Part shown: positions 1-5,992 of the stretch, piece by piece | How positions within the stretch are numbered: the first letter of the stretch is position 1 | Layout of the letters: each line of letters starts with the position of its first letter | NCBI GenBank assembly: GCA_033809415.1 | Contig: JAPXLT010000180.1 | Location: forward strand, 1-9,794 | Source: JAQVUB01 sp033809415 | GTDB lineage: Bacteria > Verrucomicrobiota > Lentisphaeria > Oligosphaerales > Oligosphaeraceae | Reading direction: 5' to 3' | Length of the DNA: 9,794 nucleotides | Made by a program: the position numbers and the translations under genes | The notes under the pieces: generated by a model | Database searches by the model: none | Told to the model about the DNA's origin: nothing | Seen by the model: the letters and a program-made list of their open reading frames with translations, nothing else

Positions 1-36
1 GCATTGTGCCGATCCATCCGATCCGACTGATCTGTC

Positions 37-80
37 GTCCGTGTAAAGTCCGTGTCCCGTCCGTGTAAAGTCCGTGTGGG
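37..80 (-). repeat. Four-unit 11-bp tandem repeat, inverted copy of the 5.7-kb array
   Basis: Four contiguous 11-bp units read GTCCGTGTAAA, GTCCGTGTCCC, GTCCGTGTAAA and GTCCGTGTGGG on the plus strand. The first and third are exact reverse complements of TTTACACGGAC, the main unit of the array at 5728-5892. The fixed part is GTCCGTGT and the last three bases vary as a block. Function unknown. Confidence 0.9.
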
Positions 81-104
81 TTGCGGGCGATCAGTCCGCG
101 CCAA

Positions 105-197
105 GTCCATTCCTGTCCATTGTCCATTGTCCATTCAGCAGTCCATTCTTGTCTATTCCGTCCATCTTGTCCATTCCTGTCCCTGTCCATCGTCCAT
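105..197. repeat. Clustered GTCCAT short repeats
   Basis: The hexamer GTCCAT occurs nine times, starting at 105, 115, 122, 129, 141, 160, 169, 185 and 192, with degenerate copies (GTCTAT, GTCCCT) between. Spacing is 7 to 19 bases, so this is a degenerate array rather than a fixed-period one. It shares GTCC with the neighbouring 11-bp repeat. Together with the other elements here it fills the gene-free stretch 1-311; no coding region is credible there. Confidence 0.75.
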
Positions 198-199
198 AA

Positions 200-226
200 A
201 AAATCTTTCTCAAAAAAGAAGATTTT
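200..226 (-). terminator. Weak possible terminator after the SNF2 gene
   Basis: On the minus strand AAAATCTT (226-219) can pair with AAGATTTT (207-200), and a T run reaches 198. The stem is AT-rich and the T run mostly overlaps the stem's second arm. It lies about 85 bases beyond the stop of the SNF2 reading frame. It fits a terminator by position only. Confidence 0.25.
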
Positions 227-249
227 GGGTGATAGTAGTACGAAAATTT

Positions 250-272
250 TTTGTAGGGTTGCTGCTTTGACG
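250..272 (+). repeat. 23-bp dispersed motif, copy 1
   Basis: TTTGTAGGGTTGCTGCT followed by TTGACG matches the minus strand at 5944-5922 with one mismatch (T versus A at the 18th base). The similarity continues on the 5' side as GAAAATTT in both copies, with three extra T bases here. Both copies sit close to 11-bp repeat arrays, but in different order relative to the array. Confidence 0.75.
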
Positions 273-311
273 GCTGAGCTGCTCTGGCGACATCTTGTGT
301 GGTTTATACTT

Positions 312-2678
312 TCAGGAGGCCAGGGATTGTTTGTTGAGGAATTCGGCTATCGTTTCGACGAATGCTTCGGCGTTGCTGAGGAATTCTGTGTGGTCTTCGC
401 TGAGGTCGTGCATCGTCAATTGCAGGAACATCAGCTGTTCGCGGGACAGCTCCGTATTGCTTTTTTTCAGGGCCGGCATCAATTCGGCGGTGAATTCTTC
501 CGGGACGGCATCCAGGGCTTCATTTGCAGTCATGACATAGAGCGCCAAGGCTGCGGATAAAACGGCCTGTTTTGCGGGAGGCAGGGCTTCCTCGAGGAAA
601 TCTCCGGTTTTCAGCACCAGCGCCATTTTCAGTTTGCGTTCAGCGTTGTTCATGACTGCACGGCATTTTTTCAGGCGCAGCCTTTGTTCCGGGAGGCTGG
701 GCTGCTGAAAAGTGTCAGTCTGGAAGACATTGGTCATTTTCTGGTCATTGATAGTGATGATTCCCAAGGCGGCCAGCTGCTGGAGCAGGGCAAATTGCTC
801 CGGCGCAAGCACGGCCACTTTGTCGGCAGGAATGCTCGTGCCATGCGTCTTCTCGATATTGGCGCGCAATTTTTCAGCGGCATTGGCGGAGCCGACTGCA
901 AAAACGGATTTCGGAGTCTTGCTTTCGGGATCGTAAAGGATGCTGCATGAGCCGATTCCGGGATTGTCGAGGGTGAGTTCCTGGGTCATGCGCTCTGCCG
1001 GCGGCGTGCGATCTTCCTGGACGGGCACTGGCTCGACGGGTGTTTCGCATTCCATGATTTTGGAAAGTCTTTCCATGAATGCGGCTTTGGCATTGACTTT
1101 TTCGAATTCCTCGAAATCCCCGATGGCATCGAGGACGGCATCGGCCAGACCCTGCTTGAACTCGAGGGTGCCCAGCATCTTATGCTCGATGGTGTTGCGG
1201 GAAATCAGATTGATGACGTTGACGGAATTTTTCTGATGCTTCCGCCAGGCCCGGGCAATGCGCTGCTCGAGGCGGGCGGGATTCCAGGGCAGATCAAGAT
1301 TGACGACGACACTGGCCGCCTGCAAATTCAGGCCGACTCCGCCGGAATCCGACGACAGAAAGACTTTGCAGTCCGCATCATTCTTGAAACGGTTGATCTC
1401 TTCACGCCGCTTTTCCTGAGGGACAGACCCGATATGCAGCGCCGAGCAGATTTCCTGCTCGTCAAGGCGTTCCTCGACCAGCTCGAGCATGCGTACCCAT
1501 TCCGAGAAAATAATGACTTTCCGTTCCGGTTCTGCGGCCCAGATGTCCTCGAGAATGCGCATCAGCTCATCGACCTTGGGCGACTCCTTGATCTTGGGGT
1601 CCATAATATAGACACTGTCGCAGAGGTTGCGCATGCAGCCCAGGGATATCTGCAGGTGCTCAAATTCCTGCGGCAGCAGCGGGCGTTTCTTGGCGATCTG
1701 GTACAAGCGTGCGACGACGACCTCATAGTCGGTATATCTCGAGCGTTGCTCCTTGGTCATTTCTACGAAATAATTGTTATCGACTCTTTCCGGGAGCTGT
1801 TCGGCGATCTCACTTTTACGACGCCGGAGCATGATTTGCCCGACTTCCTCGTGGAGTTCGCGCAGGTTGCGGACGCCGTCGACCTTGCCATCCTCCCCGA
1901 AATGGTAGAATCTGCGGTTGAATCGGAAGAGGCTTCCGAAGATGGCCGGATTCACGAATTCGACGAGGGAGTAGAGTTCGTCGATTTTGTTTTCGATGGG
2001 GGTTCCTGTCAGGACGAATGCAAATCTTGACTGTAGGCGTTTCAGGTGGCTTGCGGTCATTGTGCGCCAGTTTTTGATGCGCTGGGCTTCATCGAGGATG
2101 ACCAGGTCCGGCATGAGGTCACGATTGATTTCCTCATAATCCCTGATGATCTGCTCATAATTGGTCAGAATGAAAAAAGCCCTGCTTTTCCGGTACGTCT
2201 CGAGTCGCGCTTTCCGGGAGCCGTAGACGATTTCCACTGGGAGTGCGGTGAATTTACGGATTTGCTCTTCCCATTCGGTTTTCAGCGAAGCCGGTGAAAC
2301 GACGAGCACTCTTTTGACGCCGAAATATTCCCGCATGACTGCTGCTGCGGCAATTGCCTGCACAGTTTTGCCAAGGCCCATTTCGTCGGCAAGCATTGCA
2401 CGCCCGGAAAAGGCCAGGTGCAGCATGCCGTCGATCTGGTAGTCATAGAGTGGGAAGCGCAGGAAGGTGGTCTTGCCGGCGTCTTCGCGCAATTTCAGGG
2501 CAACTTTATTGCGAACCTGTTCCAGGCGTTCCTTTTCCAGCATCATGCGGCGGTAATCGTAGATTCCCGAGGAGATGCGGATGTCCTTGCGAATTTCCGG
2601 GGGGCGCCTGTTCGACATCCCGCAAAAGCACTTGGAGGGTGTTCCAGCGGGGGGAACGTAGTTTTCCATCTGCATCAA
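312..2678 (-). CDS. SNF2-family helicase/ATPase, C-terminal part of a frameshifted SWIM-SNF2 protein
   Basis: A superfamily 2 ATPase of the SNF2 class, expected to translocate on duplex DNA using ATP. In the 788-residue frame, motif I is DEMGLGKT (98-105), motif II DEAQ (196-199), motif III LTGTPIEN (223-230), motif V GGVGLNLQ (446-453) and motif VI QRIARAWR (472-479). An SNF2 N-terminal lobe (about 75-330) precedes a helicase C-terminal lobe (about 360-510). Residues 540-788 form an extension I do not recognise. The first 27 residues look like out-of-frame translation: the frame opens with TTG, has no Shine-Dalgarno sequence, and becomes family-like only at PEIRKDIR (from residue 27). The upstream SWIM frame joins exactly there if one base of a C6 run (2599-2604) is skipped or absent, giving a 926-residue protein from 3093. 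This is therefore probably not an independent gene. It is either an intact gene with a sequence error, a pseudogene, or a gene that uses frameshifting. Confidence 0.88.
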   Translation of the reverse strand: MMQMENYVPPAGTPSKCFCGMSNRRPPEIRKDIRISSGIYDYRRMMLEKERLEQVRNKVALKLREDAGKTTFLRFPLYDYQIDGMLHLAFSGRAMLADEMGLGKTVQAIAAAAVMREYFGVKRVLVVSPASLKTEWEEQIRKFTALPVEIVYGSRKARLETYRKSRAFFILTNYEQIIRDYEEINRDLMPDLVILDEAQRIKNWRTMTASHLKRLQSRFAFVLTGTPIENKIDELYSLVEFVNPAIFGSLFRFNRRFYHFGEDGKVDGVRNLRELHEEVGQIMLRRRKSEIAEQLPERVDNNYFVEMTKEQRSRYTDYEVVVARLYQIAKKRPLLPQEFEHLQISLGCMRNLCDSVYIMDPKIKESPKVDELMRILEDIWAAEPERKVIIFSEWVRMLELVEERLDEQEICSALHIGSVPQEKRREEINRFKNDADCKVFLSSDSGGVGLNLQAASVVVNLDLPWNPARLEQRIARAWRKHQKNSVNVINLISRNTIEHKMLGTLEFKQGLADAVLDAIGDFEEFEKVNAKAAFMERLSKIMECETPVEPVPVQEDRTPPAERMTQELTLDNPGIGSCSILYDPESKTPKSVFAVGSANAAEKLRANIEKTHGTSIPADKVAVLAPEQFALLQQLAALGIITINDQKMTNVFQTDTFQQPSLPEQRLRLKKCRAVMNNAERKLKMALVLKTGDFLEEALPPAKQAVLSAALALYVMTANEALDAVPEEFTAELMPALKKSNTELSREQLMFLQLTMHDLSEDHTEFLSNAEAFVETIAEFLNKQSLAS

Positions 2679-3093
2679 GGAATTTATCCAGGAAGGCTTT
2701 TACCTGTGGTGCGCATTCTGCGGGCACAGTCAGGCACGGCTCGATGGTGCCAACGGACATGAAGAGTTCGACAAATGGGGATTCGGTCGATTTGCCACGT
2801 TTCACCGTCAGCAGCACTTTTTCGATGTGCTTACAGGTGCCCAGGAAGTTTTTCTGGAAATCCGGGCAGGTGCAGGTATTGGTTGTTTTAGTCAGGGAGC
2901 GCAATTCCACCCGGTAGGTGAGCGCATTGTCGATGCCGGTTCTGGCGACGAGATAATCCTGAAATATGGGATGGGCACCCTTCTCGACAGGCTTGATCAG
3001 CATCGTCTCCTCGAGCGCACGCCTTTGACGCCGCTCGATTTCCTGCGTATCGGAGGTTTCCCAGCTGACCAATTCTTTCACTTTCTGTGCCAT
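2506..3093 (-). CDS. SWIM zinc-finger N-terminal part of the split SNF2 protein
   Basis: This frame supplies the amino-terminal region of the SNF2 protein that continues at 312-2678. It has a SWIM zinc-binding motif, CxC-x10-CxH, at C74, C76, C87 and H89. SWIM domains bind DNA or proteins and are often fused ahead of bacterial SNF2 ATPases. ATG at 3093 is preceded by GAGG (3098-3101, 4-base gap). Residues 1 to about 165 look authentic, ending in LLRDVEQAPP. The last 30 (GNSQGHPH onward, to the stop at 2506) appear to be out-of-frame read-through, because the +1 frame at this point gives PEIRKDIR and runs on into the ATPase. The pivot is a six-base C run on the coding strand. TTGGCT (16-base gap) TATGAT upstream is a possible but weak promoter. 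Confidence 0.8.
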   Translation of the reverse strand: MAQKVKELVSWETSDTQEIERRQRRALEETMLIKPVEKGAHPIFQDYLVARTGIDNALTYRVELRSLTKTTNTCTCPDFQKNFLGTCKHIEKVLLTVKRGKSTESPFVELFMSVGTIEPCLTVPAECAPQVKAFLDKFLDADGKLRSPRWNTLQVLLRDVEQAPPGNSQGHPHLLGNLRLPPHDAGKGTPGTGSQ

Positions 3094-3115
3094 AATGCCT
3101 CGTTCGCAATCATAA

Positions 3116-3130
3116 GCAGGTGGCTGTCAA
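3116..3130 (-). repeat. 15-bp direct repeat, copy A
   Basis: TTGACAGCCACCTGC on the minus strand is repeated exactly at 3326-3340 in the same orientation. The two copies bracket 195 bases that include a large inverted repeat. It begins with TTGACA, but no -10 box sits at proper spacing from it, so it is not called as a promoter. Confidence 0.8.
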
Positions 3131-3188
3131 AGCCAAAAATACCAATGCCGGTACGGCGTCAGTGACCCAGGTGACAGGGGAGTTTTTT

Positions 3189-3300
3189 ACCACGAAATAC
3201 ACTAACTGACACGAAAAAATTTCATGGAAAATACGACACATTCTCGCAGACAAAGGCACTTCCATGAAATTTTTTCGTGTCTATTCGTGCTTTTAGTGGT
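3189..3300. repeat. Long inverted repeat (40-nt arms, 22-bp perfect core)
   Basis: The arms are 3189-3228 and 3261-3300. Their inner parts, 3208-3229 and 3260-3281, are perfect reverse complements over 22 bp around a 30-nt loop. The outer 19 positions have six mismatches but keep ACCAC at the far end. The arms contain words of the type accacgaaa and gacacgaaa. On neither strand is the stem followed by a T run, so it does not look like an intrinsic terminator, although it lies between the FadL-like gene and the SWIM-SNF2 gene. A decayed palindromic element (MITE-like) is possible. Confidence 0.85.
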
Positions 3301-3325
3301 TCAAAAAGAATTCCTCGGCTAATGG

Positions 3326-3340
3326 GCAGGTGGCTGTCAA
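3326..3340 (-). repeat. 15-bp direct repeat, copy B
   Basis: This is the exact second copy of TTGACAGCCACCTGC (first copy at 3116-3130). It sits 7 bases beyond the stop codon of the FadL-like gene and flanks the inverted-repeat segment on its other side. Confidence 0.8.
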
Positions 3341-3347
3341 CCGCCGT

Positions 3348-4628
3348 TCAGAACTGGTAGTTGAGAGCCAGGCTGTAGATATTCATATATCCGGAGAAAT
3401 CGCCGGAGAGGCGGTATCCCTGTTCGTTGGCCTGCTCGATGTCGCAGCGATAGAAGAAGAGGTGGGTGAAGGCGGCATCGAGTCGCAGTTGTTCGGAGAA
3501 CTGGTATCCGGCGCCGAAGCTGAGCCAGAAGCGGTTGGCGTCCGGCAGTTTGGCGACGCGGAGGTATTTATTGCGGACTGGCGTTGTATCGAATGCGATG
3601 CCGGTTCTGAGGGTCCATTTTTCGTTGAGCTGGTACTGAGTTCCGAGGGCGAAGCGCCAGTTGTCCCGCCATTTCATTTCTTCGGAACTTTCTTTGATGC
3701 CAAGGATGGGGCGGTCGAACTTGACTTTGAGTTCTTCCATATCACTCCATTTTGTCCAGGCGACATCAAACATGACTGTCCACTTCTCATTGAGATCCTG
3801 CTGGATTCCGAGATTGATAGAAGCCGGCAGGTCAAGCGCACAGCTGGCATCCTCAGTGATACGGGTGACGCCGCCGAACAGTGGCGCAACGGTTTTGGGG
3901 ATGCGCAGGCGTGCTTTCATGGACAGATCATGGGAGAGCTTCGAGCGGTAGCCCAGACCGATGCGGGTGCTTTCAAAGGGACGGTAGAGGACGCCGAGGC
4001 TGTAGCCGAAAGCCCAGGAGTCGCCTTCGAGTTTGAGTTGCCCGTCATAGGCGCGGTTGAAAGTGGTTTGATCAAAGGCGATTGCCTGCGACATGGTCGC
4101 TTCGGCATATTGGGCGATGAAACCGGCGCCGACTGCCCAGTTCTCGTTGATCTTCCAGGACAGCGACGGGCTGATTTCAATGACTGAGACTTCGGTCTTA
4201 ATCGCGAAATACCGTCCCTGCCAGTCGTCTTCGTAGGTGGTCGAAGTGCCAGAGGTTGCGGAGATGCCGAGATTGAGGGTGATGCCGTCGCTGAGGGGAT
4301 GCACATAGTAGAGATTGGGCACCATGGCCAGGCTGGTGATATTTTCATCCTGATCGCCGGAGAAGGTCGAACCGCGGTCATGGAAGCCGACATCGCCGAG
4401 CAGGAAATGACTGCCGACCATCAGGGTCGGACGTTGATGCCAGGCACCGGTCGCCGGGTTAAAGAAAACCGAACCGGGGTCTTCGATTTCCGCAGTCATG
4501 CCGGCCAGCGACCGTCCCAAACCGGCAGCGGACTGCTCGAGAATTGAAAAACCGGCTCCGGAGAGTTGCAGGGTTAGGGGAATCAGCCATACAAAAGCCA
4601 AGGCAAGACGGAGAAAAAACGGGCGCAT
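3348..4628 (-). CDS. Outer-membrane transport protein, OmpP1/FadL/TodX family
   Basis: Predicted 426-residue outer-membrane beta-barrel channel for hydrophobic molecules such as long-chain fatty acids. A signal peptide (basic MRPFFLR, then a hydrophobic stretch to about residue 21, SGAG near 23-26) is followed by the family N-terminus: GFSILEQSAAGLGRS (26-40, the hatch region) and FFNPA (55-59). Many alternating-polarity strands follow, and the chain ends in YQF, a terminal aromatic typical of Omp proteins. The ATG at 4628 is preferred over one 15 codons upstream because AAGGA (4636-4640) lies 7 bases before it and the signal peptide begins there. The gap to the upstream fusion gene is 60 bases and AT-rich. 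The substrate cannot be told from sequence. E. coli FadL is of similar length. Confidence 0.9.
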   Translation of the reverse strand: MRPFFLRLALAFVWLIPLTLQLSGAGFSILEQSAAGLGRSLAGMTAEIEDPGSVFFNPATGAWHQRPTLMVGSHFLLGDVGFHDRGSTFSGDQDENITSLAMVPNLYYVHPLSDGITLNLGISATSGTSTTYEDDWQGRYFAIKTEVSVIEISPSLSWKINENWAVGAGFIAQYAEATMSQAIAFDQTTFNRAYDGQLKLEGDSWAFGYSLGVLYRPFESTRIGLGYRSKLSHDLSMKARLRIPKTVAPLFGGVTRITEDASCALDLPASINLGIQQDLNEKWTVMFDVAWTKWSDMEELKVKFDRPILGIKESSEEMKWRDNWRFALGTQYQLNEKWTLRTGIAFDTTPVRNKYLRVAKLPDANRFWLSFGAGYQFSEQLRLDAAFTHLFFYRCDIEQANEQGYRLSGDFSGYMNIYSLALNYQF

Positions 4629-4635
4629 AGGTACA

Positions 4636-4640
4636 TCCTT
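4636..4640 (-). promoter_or_regulatory. Ribosome binding site deciding the FadL-like start
   Basis: AAGGA on the minus strand lies 7 bases upstream of the ATG at 4628. The longer in-frame start at 4673 has no such site, which supports the shorter form with its signal peptide at the very N-terminus. Confidence 0.7.
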
Positions 4641-4688
4641 TCTGAAATAGTGTTGATTAATGGGGAAATTCATAAAATAATACAGTTT

Positions 4689-5723
4689 TCAAGAAATGTC
4701 GTCGGAAATTGCTTCCCCTGTATAATTTGTTCTCGGAGGCTTGGATTCTGCGGGCCAACCCAGGGCGATGCCAGCGACTGGGATGACGTTCTTCGGCAGT
4801 TGCAACAGATTCCGGATCGCCTTGATGCGTTCCTCGCGGGGATGGACGCCGAGCCAGCATGCGCCCAGGCCGAGCGCCGTTGCCGCCAACAGCAGGTTTT
4901 CACAGGCCGCAGAGCAATCCTGCAGCAGATACGATATTTCCCCGCCGTGCGCTTTGTCAATATCGCCGCAGATGACGATCGCAACCGGTGCCTGTTTCAG
5001 AAAAGGGCCATTGGGCAGGCAGTCAGCCAGCTCCTGTTTCAGGATCGGCTCCGTAATGAGAAAAAATTCCCAAGGGTTTTTGGCGCAGGCAGAAGGTGCA
5101 GCCATAGCCGCTTTAGTCAGGTCAGTGAGCATTTCATTGCTGACTGGGCGGGACTGGAACTTCCGGATGCTGCGCCTGGCAAAAATAAAATTCAAGGCGG
5201 GATTCAGGCCATCTGCCTTTCGTTTCTCTGTCGCCTGCTTGCTTTGGAGTTGTTTGGCTAAAGCGGTGGTCGAGAAGTTGCCGATAAAAGGAATAAAGCG
5301 GATGTCCGCTTTTGCCGCTTCGAGGACAGCGTATTCTTCACGGTCGAGGGTGTCCTCGGTATAATCTCCGCCTTTGACATAGATGTCCGGCTGAGCTAGT
5401 TCCAGAGCCCGGGTTGCTTTTGTACCGGGAAAAATAACGACGGCATCGACCGCTTCGAGAGACGCCAGCAGGAATGCGCGGTCGGCAGCAGCGACTAGGG
5501 GACGGGTTTCACCTTTCAATTCACGTACGCCCGCATCATCATTGATGCAGACCAGCAATCTGTCGCCAAAAACGGCAGCTTCCTGCAGATATTGCGCATG
5601 CCCACGATGCAGCAAATCAAAAACTCCGTTGGTAACAACCAACTTGCAACCATTGGCACGTAATTGCTCACGCCACGATGGGAGCTGCTCGAAAGTCAAA
5701 ATCTTCTCTTGAGGTGTTTTCAT
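4689..5723 (-). CDS. rfaE2: Fusion: RfaE2-type heptose-1-phosphate adenylyltransferase plus nitroreductase
   Basis: A 344-residue protein with two domains in one frame. Residues 1 to about 160 form a nucleotidyltransferase of the RfaE2/HldE-C type: TNGVFDLLHRGH (31-42) with the HxGH signature at 39-42, VKGGDY (116-121) and STT (151-153). The known reaction is adenylylation of D-glycero-beta-D-manno-heptose 1-phosphate to ADP-heptose for LPS core. After a charged linker (about 160-175), residues 176-344 form a nitroreductase-like FMN domain: ARRSIRKF (182-189), AAPSACAKNPWEF (208-220) and LGLGACWLGVHP (284-295). Its substrate is unknown. No stop or frame change separates the domains. No RfaE1-type heptose kinase domain is in the window. 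There is no Shine-Dalgarno sequence: an 11-bp tandem array ends 4 bases before the ATG, and initiation may be leaderless-like or array-dependent. MKTPQEKILTFEQL aligns well with the usual family start. Confidence 0.88.
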   Translation of the reverse strand: MKTPQEKILTFEQLPSWREQLRANGCKLVVTNGVFDLLHRGHAQYLQEAAVFGDRLLVCINDDAGVRELKGETRPLVAAADRAFLLASLEAVDAVVIFPGTKATRALELAQPDIYVKGGDYTEDTLDREEYAVLEAAKADIRFIPFIGNFSTTALAKQLQSKQATEKRKADGLNPALNFIFARRSIRKFQSRPVSNEMLTDLTKAAMAAPSACAKNPWEFFLITEPILKQELADCLPNGPFLKQAPVAIVICGDIDKAHGGEISYLLQDCSAACENLLLAATALGLGACWLGVHPREERIKAIRNLLQLPKNVIPVAGIALGWPAESKPPRTNYTGEAISDDIS

Positions 5724-5727
5724 TTTA

Positions 5728-5892
5728 TGGACACGGACGGGACACGGACTTTACACGGACTTTACACGGACTTTACACGGACTTTACACGGACTTTACAC
5801 GGACTTTACACGGACTTTACACGGACTTTACACGGACTTTACACGGACGGGACACGGACGGGACACGGACTTTACACGGACGGGACACGGAC
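5728..5892 (+). repeat. 15-unit 11-bp tandem repeat array
   Basis: Fifteen 11-bp units share ACACGGAC preceded by a variable triplet. In order the triplets are TGG, GGG, nine TTT, GGG, GGG, TTT and GGG. The array takes up 165 of the 269 bases between glgA and the fusion gene, immediately upstream of the latter's ATG. The nine identical TTTACACGGAC units suggest recent expansion. There are no spacers, so it is not a CRISPR array. The period is close to one DNA helical turn and is not a multiple of three. An inverted four-unit copy lies at 37-80. Confidence 0.95.
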
Positions 5893-5921
5893 AGAACTGC
5901 GGCTCTGCGTATCATTCCATT

Positions 5922-5944
5922 CGTCATAGCAGCAACCCTACAAA
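5922..5944 (-). repeat. 23-bp dispersed motif, copy 2
   Basis: On the minus strand this reads TTTGTAGGGTTGCTGCT followed by ATGACG, matching 250-272 with one mismatch. It lies between the 11-bp array (29 bases away) and a triplet of 9-bp repeats, downstream of the glgA stop codon. Confidence 0.75.
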
Positions 5945-5971
5945 TTTTCCGCGTTTTCCGTGCTTTCCGTG
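5945..5971. repeat. Three 9-bp repeats (TTTTCCGYG)
   Basis: Three contiguous units read TTTTCCGCG, TTTTCCGTG and CTTTCCGTG on the plus strand. They directly abut the 23-bp motif and end 21 bases from the glgA stop. No function is visible. The words resemble the CACGGAAA-type litter elsewhere in this intergenic region. Confidence 0.6.
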
Positions 5972-5992
5972 GACAAAGATGGATGGTATGGA

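Noticed and set aside
1182..2030. 282-residue plus-strand frame opposite the SNF2 gene
   Set aside because: It is antisense to conserved helicase motifs; the opposite strand explains the conservation and its translation matches no family I know.
3111..3146. TTGACA in the 15-bp direct repeat as a -35 box for the SWIM-SNF2 gene
   Set aside because: The nearest -10-like word, TATGAT, is only 10 bases away, too close for sigma-70. A 16-base alternative (TTGGCT) is possible but weak.
3189..3300. Inverted repeat as a rho-independent terminator of the FadL-like gene
   Set aside because: The outer end on the minus strand is followed by A bases rather than T bases, and the loop is 30 nt, so the structure does not fit an intrinsic terminator.
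3330..4187. 285-residue plus-strand frame opposite the FadL-like gene
   Set aside because: It is a shadow of the minus-strand gene, which has a ribosome binding site, a signal peptide and family motifs.
5728..5892. CRISPR-like array
   Set aside because: Units are 11 bp and contiguous with no unique spacers, and no cas gene is present.
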